From: Planctomycetota bacterium
GTDB taxonomy: Bacteria; Planctomycetota; UBA1135; UBA2386
NCBI GenBank assembly: GCA_020848735.1
Contig: JADLHO010000115.1
Coordinates: 1-55,140 of the forward strand
Length of the DNA: 55,140 bases
Direction of reading: 5' to 3'
Within the stretch, counting starts at the first letter, position 1. Each line of letters begins with the position of its first letter. The position numbers and the translations under genes are program-made. The notes under the pieces were generated by a model. The model saw only the letters and a list, made by a program, of their open reading frames with translations, was not told where the DNA came from and did no database searches. Positions 17,785 through 26,980 of this stretch are shown in pieces.

Positions 17785-18342
17785 TCAGCGCTTGAGGCCG
17801 GCGTAGAGGCCGAGCGTCGCGAGTCCGGCCTGCGGCAGGCTGCCGGTGAGCAGGGTCTGGAGCGAGCCTGCCTCCTTCTGGACCTTCGCGACGAACTGGT
17901 CGAAGGCGCCCGACATCGCCTCCCAGTTGACCGTCACCCACTCGAGCTGGGAGAGGCCGACCAGCGCGAGCACCTGCAGGCCGACGAAGATCAGCGCGAG
18001 GCGCAGGAACGAGCGCATCGCGAGACCCGCGGCGAAGGCCGCGAAGAAGCTGAAGCCGAGCTTGAGGAAGGCCGGCGACATGTCCGTCGGCGTCTCCGCG
18101 GCGATCGGATTGCCGTCGGCGTCGAGCGCTTGCCCCCCGGCGCCCTGCGTCGTGAGCGCGCCGCCGCCCGGCGACGTGGTGAGGTCGTGCGCGCCGCTGC
18201 GCTCGAAGGGCAGGAGCGCGAGTCCGACGACGATGCAGACGCCGGCGATGACGATGAGGATCTTCTTCCAGCGGGCGAGATCGGCGAAGCCGCGGCGTTG
18301 CGGCTTCGGCGCGGGGGAGTCGGCGAGCGAGGTCTCGGTCAT
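17785..18342 (-). CDS. FUN14-like small membrane protein
   Basis: 185 residues. One TM helix near residues 26-46 (ILIVIAGVCIVVGLALLPF), a periplasmic stretch rich in Gly/Thr, then a FUN14-like region: LGFSFFAAFAAGLAMRSF, LALIFVGLQVLALVGLSQL, the VTVNWEAM segment and the closing LGLYAGLKR. In mitochondria FUN14 proteins are outer-membrane mitophagy receptors; the role of bacterial members is unknown. A TATGCT hexamer is at 18394-18399 on the same strand. Convergent with the DUF4388 gene, 15 bp apart. Confidence 0.72.
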   Translation of the reverse strand: MTETSLADSPAPKPQRRGFADLARWKKILIVIAGVCIVVGLALLPFERSGAHDLTTSPGGGALTTQGAGGQALDADGNPIAAETPTDMSPAFLKLGFSFFAAFAAGLAMRSFLRLALIFVGLQVLALVGLSQLEWVTVNWEAMSGAFDQFVAKVQKEAGSLQTLLTGSLPQAGLATLGLYAGLKR

Positions 18343-18411
18343 CGGCGGTCTTCGGCGCGGTCCGCGTGACGAGCGCGGGATGGGGGGCGAGGGAGCATAG
18401 CGCGGCTCCGA

Positions 18412-19425
18412 TCAGCGCCGCGGCGGACCTTCGCCGGCGGACCAGCTGGCGAAGAGCCGTTGGCCGAGCAACACGCCGCCGAGCCCGTCGAAGTGCACGT
18501 GGGCCGGCGACCCGAAGTCGAGCGGGAGATCGTCGACGTCGGTGACGAACACGTCCTCGAGCGTCGATGCGACCTGCTGCTGCGCGGCGCGCAACCGCGC
18601 CTCGCCGTAGTCGAAGAACGAGGCGGGCACGTGGCGATCGTGCATCTCCGCGATCACGAAGCGCACCGGCACGTTGTCCTGGTGGAGCGTCGCGATCGTG
18701 CCGCGCAGGTCGCCGATGAAGCGCGTGAGGTGCGTGCCGTACGTGTCGCTGAAGTTCGCGATGAAGTCGTACTCACCCTGGATCCAGACGATGCCGCGGA
18801 TCTGCGGCACGAGGTCGGCGGCGTCGAGTGCCGCGGCGGCGCGACGCCATTCGCGGATGATCTCGTCGAAGAGCGACTCGCGGTCGGGCAGCTTGCTGAA
18901 GCTCGGGTTGGCGTCGGGATTGAGCGCGGCGACCGCGACGAACTTGAAGAGGTAGACCGGCTCACCGAGCGCGCGCGACGCCGCGTCGGCAAAGCCCGCC
19001 TCGGGACCGAAGTTGGGCTCGGTCAGGTGCCAGTTCGCGTTGTTCACGTTGGCGCCCTGTCCCGTCCGGTAGTCCTCCCAGCCCGGGCGCGAGTTCGGTC
19101 GCATCGCCGACGGACCCGGCCACCAGATCTTCGCGAAGGGCTGGTACGCGAGCTGCGGCCAGCGGTTGCCCGGCGTGAAGGGATTGGAGAGCCAGTTGCC
19201 GTGCGCGCCGCCGGCGCAGTTCGATTGGCCCAGGAGCCAGAAGACCGGCACCTCGCGGCGGCGGAAGAGTCCCGGCGAACGGATGCCGTTCGCCACACCG
19301 CCGCTGCCGGTGCTCCGCGGCGGGGTGGGATTCGGCGCCGGGTTCGCGCTCTGCGAGGGCGCGGACGCAGCGAGCAGGACGACGGCGACCAGGACGGCCG
19401 CGAGGAGGGAACCGAGGGAGCGCAT
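18412..19425 (-). CDS. Secreted SGNH/SASA-type acetylesterase
   Basis: 337 residues with a signal peptide (LLAAVLVAVVLLAASAPSQS). The SASA (sialate O-acetylesterase) blocks are WLLGQSNCAGG near residue 63, with the nucleophile Ser; IRGIVWIQGEYD near 210; and HVHFDGLGG near 312 with the catalytic Asp/His pair. It lacks the carbohydrate-binding insert of the next gene and is half its size. It likely removes acetyl groups from polysaccharide. TAGTCT at 19435-19440, 9 nt before the ATG, may be its -10 element. Confidence 0.88.
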   Translation of the reverse strand: MRSLGSLLAAVLVAVVLLAASAPSQSANPAPNPTPPRSTGSGGVANGIRSPGLFRRREVPVFWLLGQSNCAGGAHGNWLSNPFTPGNRWPQLAYQPFAKIWWPGPSAMRPNSRPGWEDYRTGQGANVNNANWHLTEPNFGPEAGFADAASRALGEPVYLFKFVAVAALNPDANPSFSKLPDRESLFDEIIREWRRAAAALDAADLVPQIRGIVWIQGEYDFIANFSDTYGTHLTRFIGDLRGTIATLHQDNVPVRFVIAEMHDRHVPASFFDYGEARLRAAQQQVASTLEDVFVTDVDDLPLDFGSPAHVHFDGLGGVLLGQRLFASWSAGEGPPRR

Positions 19426-19434
19426 CGGCGCGGG

Positions 19435-19440
19435 AGACTA
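19435..19440 (-). promoter_or_regulatory. -10-like hexamer TAGTCT before the SGNH esterase
   Basis: TAGTCT on the minus strand, 9 nt before the ATG at 19425. The same hexamer occurs at 11526-11531 before the DUF3592-like gene. Confidence 0.35.
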
Positions 19441-19571
19441 ACCCGAGTCCGCGGGTGGTGTCCGCGGCGCGCGGGTGCCGGTCGCGCGGCGGGGCGAATC
19501 TGCACTGGCAGCGGGGCCACCGTTGAACTGGCCGGCCCGCGTGCTCCGCTGATGAGCCCGCAGCCGCCGTC

Positions 19572-21554
19572 ATGCGCCGAATCCCGCCCACGCTCCGTTC
19601 CGTTCTCGTCTTCGCTCTCGCCCAGGGACCCTGGTGCGCCACCGCGCACGCGCAGGAGCTCACGCTCCCGCACATGTTCGGCTCGCACATGGTGCTGCAG
19701 CAGGACTGCGCCGTGCCGATCTTCGGTCGCGCGCGCCCGGGGGCCGGCGTCGAGGTGATCGCGTCGTGGCATGGCGGCGCGCGCGCGATGGGACGCGCCG
19801 ACGCCGCGGGTCGCTTCCGCGTCGACGTGACGACGCCGAAGGCCGGTGGCCCCTACACGCTGATCGTCAGCTCGGGCAACGCCGCGCTGCGCTACGACGA
19901 CGTCCTCGTCGGCGAGGTCTGGCTCTGCTCCGGCCAATCGAACATGGAGTGGGAGATGCGGCAGGTCGACGGCGGCGAGGAGGCCATCGCGAGCGCCGCA
20001 CGCCCGACGCTGCGCTTCTTCCAGGTCGCCAACCGCACGGCGGCCGGTCCGCTCGACGACGTCGACGGGGAGTGGCGCGCGAGTTCGCCGGAGACCTCGC
20101 CGCGCTTCAGCGCGGTCGCGCAGTTCTTCGGCCGCGAGCTGCAGGACGCGCTGGGCGTGCCGGTGGGGCTCATCCAATCCGATTGGGGCGGGACGCCCGC
20201 CGAGGCCTGGACGCGTGCGGAGGCGCTCGCGCCGTTCGAGGCGTTCGCTCCGCGGCTCGCGCGGCTCGCGGCGGAGGCGCAGGACCAGGACGGCGCGCGC
20301 CGTCGTCGCGAGGCCGCCGACGCGGCCTGGCGTCGCGCCGTGGAGCTCAGCGATCGCGGCACGATCGCTCCGGGGCGCCCGCTCGCGTGGTCCGCGGTGG
20401 GATTCGACGACAGCGCTTGGGAGACGATCGCCGTGCCTGCGCCCTGGTCGAGCGGTCCGCTGCGCGACTTCGACGGCGTCGCGTGGTACCGGCGGCGCGT
20501 CGAGATCCCCGCGACCTGGGCCGGCCGCGATCTCGTGCTCGAGCTCGGCACGATCGACGACGACGACGTGACCTGGTTCGACGGCGTCCGCGTCGGCGAC
20601 ACGCAGGGCTGGAACCGCGCGCGTCGCTATCGCGTGCCCGGTCGACTCGTGCGCGGCGGCGCGACGACGATCGCCGTGCGGGCGCACGACACCGCGGGCG
20701 AGGGCGGCATCCTCGGTGACGCCGCGCGGCTCCGCGTGCAGCTCGCCGACGATGCGGACGGGGCGCAGGCCGTCGGCCTCGCCGGGGACTGGCGCATCGC
20801 GCGCGGCGTCGATCAGAAGAGCCTGCCGCCGCGTCCGGCGCTCGACGCCGTCGGTCCCGGCGATCCGAGTGCGCTCTGGAACGGGATGATCGCACCGCTC
20901 GCGCCGTACGCGATCCGCGGCGCGATCTGGTACCAGGGCGAGTCGAACGTCGGCCGCCACGAGCAGTACCGCGAGCTCTTCCCCGCGATGATCGCCGACT
21001 GGCGTCGCAGCTTCGGTCGCGGCGAGTTCCCCTTCCTCTTCGTGCAGATCGCGCCGTTCGCCTACGGCGGCGATGTCGGCGAAGCCGCCTGGCTGCGGGA
21101 CGCGCAGCGCCGCACGCTCGGCGTCCTGGCGAACACCGGCATGGCAGTCACGATGGACATCGGGGATCCACGCGACATCCACCCGCGCAACAAGCGCGAC
21201 GTCGGTCGTCGGCTCGCGCTCTGGGCCCTCGCGAAGACCTACGGCAAGGACCTCGTGCACTCCGGCCCGCTCTTCCGCGAGGCCAGGCCGGAAGGGCGCG
21301 TGCTGCGCGTGCAGTTCGCGCACGCCGCAGGCCTCCGCACGCGGGATGGCCAGGCACCGAAGGGCTTCGAGATCGCGGGCCTCGACGGCGTGTGGCACCA
21401 GGCGACCGCGCGCATCGAGGGCGAGACGCTGCTCCTCGAGTGCGCGGAGCTCGCCGAGCCGGTGTGGGTGCGCTACGCGTTCGGCGCGGCCGACCAGCCG
21501 AACCTCGAGAACGGCGCGGGGCTGCCGGCGGCGTCCTTCATCAGCCAGCCCTGA
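19572..21554 (+). CDS. Sialate O-acetylesterase family protein
   Basis: 660 residues with a signal peptide (LRSVLVFALAQGPWCATAHAQ). Full-length two-lobed SASA enzyme: LTLPHMFGSHMVLQQ opens the family domain, GQSNMEW near 122-128 carries the nucleophile Ser, WYQGESNVGRHEQYRELF near 453 and DIGDPRDIHPRNK near 531 carry the rest of the site. Between them (about 270-390) is a jelly-roll insert of the beta-galactosidase type (WYRRRVEIPATWAGRDLVLEL). It should cleave O-acetyl esters on sugars outside the cytoplasm. With the divergent SGNH esterase it suggests use of acetylated polysaccharides. Confidence 0.92.
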   Translation: MRRIPPTLRSVLVFALAQGPWCATAHAQELTLPHMFGSHMVLQQDCAVPIFGRARPGAGVEVIASWHGGARAMGRADAAGRFRVDVTTPKAGGPYTLIVSSGNAALRYDDVLVGEVWLCSGQSNMEWEMRQVDGGEEAIASAARPTLRFFQVANRTAAGPLDDVDGEWRASSPETSPRFSAVAQFFGRELQDALGVPVGLIQSDWGGTPAEAWTRAEALAPFEAFAPRLARLAAEAQDQDGARRRREAADAAWRRAVELSDRGTIAPGRPLAWSAVGFDDSAWETIAVPAPWSSGPLRDFDGVAWYRRRVEIPATWAGRDLVLELGTIDDDDVTWFDGVRVGDTQGWNRARRYRVPGRLVRGGATTIAVRAHDTAGEGGILGDAARLRVQLADDADGAQAVGLAGDWRIARGVDQKSLPPRPALDAVGPGDPSALWNGMIAPLAPYAIRGAIWYQGESNVGRHEQYRELFPAMIADWRRSFGRGEFPFLFVQIAPFAYGGDVGEAAWLRDAQRRTLGVLANTGMAVTMDIGDPRDIHPRNKRDVGRRLALWALAKTYGKDLVHSGPLFREARPEGRVLRVQFAHAAGLRTRDGQAPKGFEIAGLDGVWHQATARIEGETLLLECAELAEPVWVRYAFGAADQPNLENGAGLPAASFISQP

Positions 21555-21587
21555 CTTCATCGGCCAGACCCGAACCGCCGCGCCGCG

Positions 21588-22172
21588 ATGCCGTCGATCC
21601 CACGCTGGCTGCCGAACGCGATCTCGGCGCTGCGCATCGCGCTGGTGCCGGCGTGGGTCTGGGCCGCGGAGCTCACATCGCGCGGCGCGCTCGGGCACGG
21701 GCCGGTCGTCGCGATCCTCTTGGCGATCGGCATCTCGGATCTCGTCGACGGCGACCTGGCGCGACGCTTCGGTCTCACGAGCCGGGTCGGTGCGACGCTC
21801 GACGCGATCGCGGACAAGCTCGCCCAGGTCGTGCTCGTCACCTGGCTCGCGTTGCGCTCGAGTCCGGCCTTCGACCCGATCCCGCTCTGGTTCCTCGGCC
21901 TGCTGATCGCGCGCGACGGCGTCCTCTTGATCGGGCTGCTCCTGCTCCGCGCGCGGCACGGCAAGGTGGAGGTGGAGCACGAGTTCCATGGCAAGGCCGC
22001 GAGCGTGCTGCTCTTCGTCATGCTGGTCGTCGCCAGCGCCGGGCACGGTCGCGAGCTGACCCTCCCGCTGCTGCTGGCCATCGCCCTCCTCGTGTCCTGG
22101 AGCACGTGCCGCTACGTGCGGCGCGGCTTCGCGCAGGAGCGGGCCGCTCGCCGCGGCGACGGCTCCGCGTGA
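21588..22172 (+). CDS. CDP-alcohol phosphatidyltransferase family protein
   Basis: 194 residues, integral membrane protein with about five to six TM helices. The family motif D-x2-DG-x2-AR-x8-G-x3-D-x3-D is perfect: D51, D54-G55, A58-R59, G68, D72, D76. These enzymes transfer a phosphatidyl group from CDP-diacylglycerol to an alcohol such as glycerol-3-phosphate or inositol-1-phosphate; the acceptor is not predictable here. It lies 33 nt after the acetylesterase and 30 nt before the sigma factor on the same strand. Confidence 0.92.
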   Translation: MPSIPRWLPNAISALRIALVPAWVWAAELTSRGALGHGPVVAILLAIGISDLVDGDLARRFGLTSRVGATLDAIADKLAQVVLVTWLALRSSPAFDPIPLWFLGLLIARDGVLLIGLLLLRARHGKVEVEHEFHGKAASVLLFVMLVVASAGHGRELTLPLLLAIALLVSWSTCRYVRRGFAQERAARRGDGSA

Positions 22173-22202
22173 CGATCGGGGCCGAGCGGGGAAGTGCTGC
22201 CT

Positions 22203-24854
22203 GTGAACGCCGTGCCCCTGGAATCGCTGTTCGAGCGCTGGCGCAGCGCGGGTGACCTCGATGCGCTGGCCGAGGTCTTCGACGCCTGTGCGCCCGAGCT
22301 CCTGCGCGTCGCGCGCCATCTCGCGCCCGAGGCCTCGCTCGCCGAGGACCTGCTGCAGACGACCTTCCTCGAGGTGCTGCGTCAGCCGCAGCGCTTCGAT
22401 GCACGCCGTCCGCTGTTGCCCTGGCTCGTCGGCATCCTCGGCCACCATGCGCACAAGCAGCGCCGTGCGTCGCGACGGCAGCTCGACCCGACCCGGCTGC
22501 GCGCGGAGCGACCCGTCGACCCCGCCGACGAGGCGAGCGGCCACGAGTTCGAGACGGCGCTCGGCGAGGCGATCGGCAACCTGGCCGAGCCCTATGCGAG
22601 CGTCGTGCGCGCGCACCTCCGCGATCGCGAACGGCCGAAGGAGATCGCGGCGCGTCTCGGCCGCGCGTCCGGCACCGTCCGCATGCAGCTCTCGCGCGGC
22701 CTCGCGATGCTGCGCGCGGCGCTGCCCGCCGGCCTCGCCGTGCCGCTCTGCGTGGCGCGTGCGGAGGCGCTCGATCGTGTGCGCACGGAGCTGCTCGCCG
22801 CGGCCGCGCAGCAAGGCGCGCTCGGTGGCGGGATGCTCGCGACCGTCGCGCGTTCACCGCTCGCGTGGGTGGGCCTCGCGATCTGCGCTTTGGGGATCGC
22901 CCTGCCGCTCGCCCGGCGCGCGCCTTCGGCGGGGTCGGTGCCGGGCTCGCCGCTCCGCGCCGAGGTTCCGGCGTCGGGCGCGGCCGGCCCCGCGGTCGCC
23001 GGGTCGCCGCTCGAGCGGGCCGAGGCCGGAGAGCGTGCGCCGCTCGACGCGCCGGTCGGACTGCGCCCTGGTTATTGGCTGGTCGGCACGGTCGCGCTGC
23101 CCGTCGGTCTGGACGGCGCGACCGCGATCCGCGTCCGGAGCCAGGGGCTCGGGGCGGACCGCGCCGGCACGGTGGCGGCCGACGGACGTTACGAGCTCGA
23201 GATCACCGGGCTCTTCGAGCCGGCGCCCGGCGACGCGGAGCAGCGCGCGCGCTTCGAGTTCCTGCTGACGCACGACCTGGCGCGGCCGAGCGGCGCGCAG
23301 CAGCTGAGCGTGGTCGCGGACCATCCGCGCTGCCTGGTCGCCGAGGCCACGCCCGTGCTCGATCTCGGTTCGCAGCCGCGGCCCGCCGACGCGCGGATCG
23401 AACTGCGCGTGGACTTCGCGCTCGAGACCGCCGCCGTGATCACGGGCCGGGTCGAACTCGAGGGCGGCGCGGACCTGGGCCTCGTCGAGCTCGGCGTGCT
23501 GCGCGCATCCCGCCTCCGCGATCCGGTGTTCGAGCCGGAGCTCCGCGCGAGCGTCGACGCGACGGGGCGCTTCTCGATCCGCCATGCCCTCGAGGAGGAA
23601 CTCGAGCTGTGGGTCGTGCATCCGCGGCTCGCGCCGGAGACGCACCGTCTCGTCGGTCGCCTTGGGGCGATCGAGGATTGCGGCACGTTCCGCCTCCGGG
23701 CCGGCACCGCATCGATCGAAGGCCGGGTGGTCGGCGCGGATGGCGAAACAGGGGGGACGTCCATCGGCGCCAGCCTCGTTCCGCCGAGTGGCCTGCCCGT
23801 CGGGGTCACGACCTTCGGCGGCGTGCTGCGCGTCGGCGGCCGCCTCGTGCAGGGATTCCAGTCGGGCGACGCCGACGCGCTGGGCCGTTTCCGCTTCGCG
23901 GGCCTCGCCCCGGGCAGCTGGCGGATCCAGCTCATCTCGTTCCGCGGGCTGCCGGTCTGGCCCGGCGACGCGGGGCTCGATGTGGACACGGCGGCGGGCA
24001 GCGCCGTGCTCGGTGCGGATCGCAGCGTGATCCGGATCGAGGTGCGGGGTCCGGACGGCCCGCTCGCCGACGCCCGGCTCCTGCTCGGCTGCGGCGACCA
24101 TCGCGGGGCGTTCTCGACCGCGGCCGACGGGTCGTTCGCGTTCTCCGCGCTGCGCGCCGCGGAGTACGAGCTCGTGGTGGAGCGCGATGGCTTTGCAACG
24201 CAGAGTCTGCGCCTGCCGATCGCCGGACGCCGGGACCCGGAGCTCGTCGTGGTCGACCTGCTGCGCGCGCCGACCGGCACCCTGGTCCTGCGCGTCGGCG
24301 GAGCGCCCGCGGCGGATGCAAACGTGCTCGTCCGCATCGAGTGTCTCGACGAGGCCCGCGCCGCGCTCGAGCGGCGCGGCGTGATCGAGGCGGGCGCACT
24401 CGAGTTGCGGGACCTGCCGCCCGGCCGGTTGCGGGTGCGCGTCGCGCCCGCACATGCGAGCGGCATGCCCTTCGCGATCTTCGGTCAACCCACCGCGACG
24501 CTCGAGGTCGAGGTCGAACTCGGCGCCGCGGAGCGTCGCGAGGTCGTGCTCGAGCGGCCGGCGGTCGGTCGGATCCGGGTGGTCTCGGACTGGCGGGGGC
24601 ACCCGGACATGGCGGTGGCGAAGTTCGGCGTCGTCGACGCACTCGGCCGCAGCGTCGCGACGAGCACCGTGATCGAGCGCAGCGGTGGGTGGCTCGAAGC
24701 GGCCGGGATCCTCCCGCTCGCAGGCAGCAGCTACCTCGCCCCCGATCTGCCCCCCGGGCGCTACTCGCTCGTCGTCGAGCACCCGGCGATCGGCCGGCAG
24801 AGCTACGCGGTCGAGGTCGTCGCGGGCGAGGTGATGACCTTGCGCGTGCCCTGA
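22203..24854 (+). CDS. Sigma-70-type (ECF) factor fused to a TM helix and outer regulatory-like domains
   Basis: 883 residues from the GTG at 22203, which has GGGGA about 10 nt upstream; a GTG at 22194 is too close to it. Residues about 30-95 are sigma region 2 (LLQTTFLEVLRQPQRFDARRP, LPWLVGILGHHAHKQRR) and about 125-175 are region 4 (AIGNLAEPYASVVRAHL, KEIAARLGRASGTVRMQLSR). A single TM helix follows near 219-239 (WVGLAICALGIALPLA). The remaining 640 residues are beta-rich, with several carboxypeptidase-regulatory-like units, for example ASIEGRVVGADGE and TLVLRVGGAPAADANVLV, ending in DLPPGRYSLVVEHP. No anti-sigma gene is adjacent. The fusion suggests a membrane-held sigma factor whose outer domain senses or anchors. 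Its 3' end overlaps the convergent glycosyltransferase gene by 52 bp. Confidence 0.9.
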   Translation: MNAVPLESLFERWRSAGDLDALAEVFDACAPELLRVARHLAPEASLAEDLLQTTFLEVLRQPQRFDARRPLLPWLVGILGHHAHKQRRASRRQLDPTRLRAERPVDPADEASGHEFETALGEAIGNLAEPYASVVRAHLRDRERPKEIAARLGRASGTVRMQLSRGLAMLRAALPAGLAVPLCVARAEALDRVRTELLAAAAQQGALGGGMLATVARSPLAWVGLAICALGIALPLARRAPSAGSVPGSPLRAEVPASGAAGPAVAGSPLERAEAGERAPLDAPVGLRPGYWLVGTVALPVGLDGATAIRVRSQGLGADRAGTVAADGRYELEITGLFEPAPGDAEQRARFEFLLTHDLARPSGAQQLSVVADHPRCLVAEATPVLDLGSQPRPADARIELRVDFALETAAVITGRVELEGGADLGLVELGVLRASRLRDPVFEPELRASVDATGRFSIRHALEEELELWVVHPRLAPETHRLVGRLGAIEDCGTFRLRAGTASIEGRVVGADGETGGTSIGASLVPPSGLPVGVTTFGGVLRVGGRLVQGFQSGDADALGRFRFAGLAPGSWRIQLISFRGLPVWPGDAGLDVDTAAGSAVLGADRSVIRIEVRGPDGPLADARLLLGCGDHRGAFSTAADGSFAFSALRAAEYELVVERDGFATQSLRLPIAGRRDPELVVVDLLRAPTGTLVLRVGGAPAADANVLVRIECLDEARAALERRGVIEAGALELRDLPPGRLRVRVAPAHASGMPFAIFGQPTATLEVEVELGAAERREVVLERPAVGRIRVVSDWRGHPDMAVAKFGVVDALGRSVATSTVIERSGGWLEAAGILPLAGSSYLAPDLPPGRYSLVVEHPAIGRQSYAVEVVAGEVMTLRVP

Positions 24855-26095
24855 TCGCCCGCGCCGCGCGGGGATCGCTGCGCGAGGTCCTCCCCGAGTG
24901 CCGCGAGCAGGGTCTGCGCATTGCGCTCCCAGGTGAAGCGCTCCTCGACCATCTGCGCTCCGGATGCGGCGCTCGCGCGCAGTCGCTCGCGATCGCCGAG
25001 CGCGTCGCGCAGCGTCGCGACGAGCGCGGGCACATCGTGCGGTGGGGCGATGAACGCGGGCGGGTGATGGCCGTCCTTCGCCCAGAGCTCGGCCTCGCAC
25101 GCGAAGCCGCTGTCGCTGCTGGCGAGCACGGGCGTGCCTGCCGCCAGGGCCTCCGCATAGACGAGGCCGAACGACTCGCGCCACGACGGCATCGCGAACA
25201 GGTCGGCCCAGGCCATCCACGCGAGCAGCTCGCGCGGCGACATCGGTGCGTGGACGGTGATGCGCGGCGCGTGGCGGGCGCGCGCGATGCGACGCCGGAG
25301 GCTCCGCGGCGCCGCGGTGACGAGGTGCAGATCGAGGTCGCCGCGCTCCGCGGCGAGCGTGTCGAACGCGTCGACGAGCTCCTCGAAGCCCTTGCGTCGG
25401 TAGTAGTTCGCAACCGAGAGCACGACGCAGCGGCCGTCGAGCGTCGACGGCCGCGGCGGTGGCGCGGTGGCGGCGCGGATCGCGCCGTTGGGCAACAGCG
25501 TCACGTTGGTCCAGCCCATCGTGCGCGTCAGCCAGTCGCGGTGCGGCGCACCGACGACGAAGACCCGCGCGGCGCGCTGCGCGCAGGCCGTCGCGGCCGC
25601 GCCGAGCCGCGTGGTGGGCCGCAGGCGCAACACGTCGTCGGCGGAGTGCTCGATGAACGCGCAGCGCACGCCGTGGCGCTGCGCCGCGCGCGTGACGAGC
25701 TCGCCGAAGGGCATGATGCCGTGCGCGAGCAGGACGTCGGGACGGAACGCCGCGATCGTCGCGTCGAGCGGCGCACGCATCGCGCGCTCCGCCCAGCGCA
25801 GCACGGTGCGCGGTGCGAGCCGGGCGAGACCGAAGCGCACCGCCGGCGGGAAGACGAAGCGGGTGCGCGGCGCGTGGACCGCGATGCCCTCGCTCGCGTA
25901 CGCGAGCGGGCGCTCCGTGTGGTCGCGCAGGCGGCCGCAGAGTCGTCCGAGCCAGGGCGGGACTCCTGGCCCGGGCGCGAAGAACTCGACGCGCGAGCCC
26001 AGCGCCTCCAGCGCGTGCGCCTGGTGCACATGGAAGATCCCGAGCCGGGGTCGGCTCGGCCAGGGCACCGCGAGCGAGCAGAGGAGGACGCGCAT
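24803..26095 (-). CDS. Glycosyltransferase family 4 (GT-B fold)
   Basis: 430 residues. N-terminal acceptor half from MRVLLCSLAVPWPSRP with LGIFHVHQAHALEALG; C-terminal donor half with VVLSVANYYRRKGFEELVDAF and the E-x7-E region of retaining GT4 enzymes in SWRESFGLVYAEALAAGTPV. FIEHSADDVLRL lies before the linker. Probably transfers a nucleotide-activated sugar to a surface polysaccharide or lipid. It stands alone, without other polysaccharide genes nearby. The overlap with the sigma factor gene is at the 3' ends. Confidence 0.9.
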   Translation of the reverse strand: MRVLLCSLAVPWPSRPRLGIFHVHQAHALEALGSRVEFFAPGPGVPPWLGRLCGRLRDHTERPLAYASEGIAVHAPRTRFVFPPAVRFGLARLAPRTVLRWAERAMRAPLDATIAAFRPDVLLAHGIMPFGELVTRAAQRHGVRCAFIEHSADDVLRLRPTTRLGAAATACAQRAARVFVVGAPHRDWLTRTMGWTNVTLLPNGAIRAATAPPPRPSTLDGRCVVLSVANYYRRKGFEELVDAFDTLAAERGDLDLHLVTAAPRSLRRRIARARHAPRITVHAPMSPRELLAWMAWADLFAMPSWRESFGLVYAEALAAGTPVLASSDSGFACEAELWAKDGHHPPAFIAPPHDVPALVATLRDALGDRERLRASAASGAQMVEERFTWERNAQTLLAALGEDLAQRSPRGAGDQGTRKVITSPATTSTA

Positions 26096-26255
26096 CGATC
26101 CGTCGTGTCGTCCAGATCGGCTCGATCGCCCCTCCTCCCGGAGCGCGGATCACGGTCGCGGAGCCGAGCGGTCCCCGCGCGCGACGGCGCGCGTCGTTCG
26201 TGTCGGCGGCCCCGCCGGTCTATCCTGCGCCCGCGCGCTCGAGCGCCGATCTCCC

Positions 26256-26693
26256 ATGGCAAGGTTCCTCGTCCCTCGTTCCCATCCCGCCTCCGTCTCG
26301 TTCGGCATCTTCCTCGCGCGCGTCGTCACGGGTGCGGCACTCGGGATCCACGGCCTGCCCAAGCTCCAGAATCTCACGACCTGGGGTGAAGGCATGGGCT
26401 TCCCCGCGGCCCTCCTGCCGGTCGGTGCCATCGCCGAGGGCGTCTTCGGCTGGCTGCTCGCCATCGGCTTCCTCTCGCCGTTCGCGGCACTGATGTGCGC
26501 CGGCGTGATGGCGGGAGCCGTGTGGTTCCACGTCGGTCAGGGTCATGCCTTCGCGGCGACCGCGCCGAACCAGGCGGCCTTCGAGCTCGCGGCGGTCTAC
26601 TGCTCGGTCTCGCTGCTGGTGCTCTTCGCCGGGCCGGGATCGCTGTCCGTCGACAAGTTCGTCTTCAAGCCGCGCGACGGCGGCGGGCAGTGA
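26256..26693 (+). CDS. DoxX family membrane protein
   Basis: 145 residues from the ATG at 26256. Four TM helices with the DoxX pattern: FLARVVTGAALGIHGLPKL, FPAALLPVGAIAEGVFGWLLA, LMCAGVMAGAVWFHVGQGH and FELAAVYCSVSLLVLFAG. Family members are linked to redox or oxidase-related functions, but no reaction is established. A TATCCTGCGCC element at 26221-26231 may be the promoter; it matches the sequence before the esterase gene at 5282. Confidence 0.88.
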   Translation: MARFLVPRSHPASVSFGIFLARVVTGAALGIHGLPKLQNLTTWGEGMGFPAALLPVGAIAEGVFGWLLAIGFLSPFAALMCAGVMAGAVWFHVGQGHAFAATAPNQAAFELAAVYCSVSLLVLFAGPGSLSVDKFVFKPRDGGGQ

Positions 26694-26966
26694 TCGGCGC
26701 CCCGAGCGCCCGCCCGTGAAGGCCGCCGAGCGTCACGCGCTGTTCGCGCGCGTGGCGCTGCGCGCGCTGGCGTCCTGGAGCGGGTCCTTCACCGCGCTGG
26801 CCGCCGGGGTGATCGGGTGAGCTGATGACTCGGAGTGCGGCCCCGATCTGCCGTCCGTGTTCGTCGGCGCGCCCTTCCTCTCCGTGCTCGTGGGCCTCGC
26901 GAGCGCAGAGCGAAGCCCCGATGCCGGCGCGCGTTGCTCGCGCGGCGCGTGAGGCGCAGCGTGAGG

Positions 26967-26972
26967 TACTCT
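26967..26972 (+). promoter_or_regulatory. -10-like hexamer TACTCT before the kinase-FGE gene
   Basis: TACTCT, 8 nt before the ATG at 26981. It supports that start against the one at 26825 allowed by the open frame. No recognisable gene lies between 26694 and 26980; a 34-codon ORF at 26716-26820 is possible but unsupported. Confidence 0.35.
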
Positions 26973-26980
26973 CTCCGACG

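Noticed and set aside
26545..26820. Small ORF after the DoxX gene (codons from 26716)
   Set aside because: No ribosome binding site or homology visible; too short to support.
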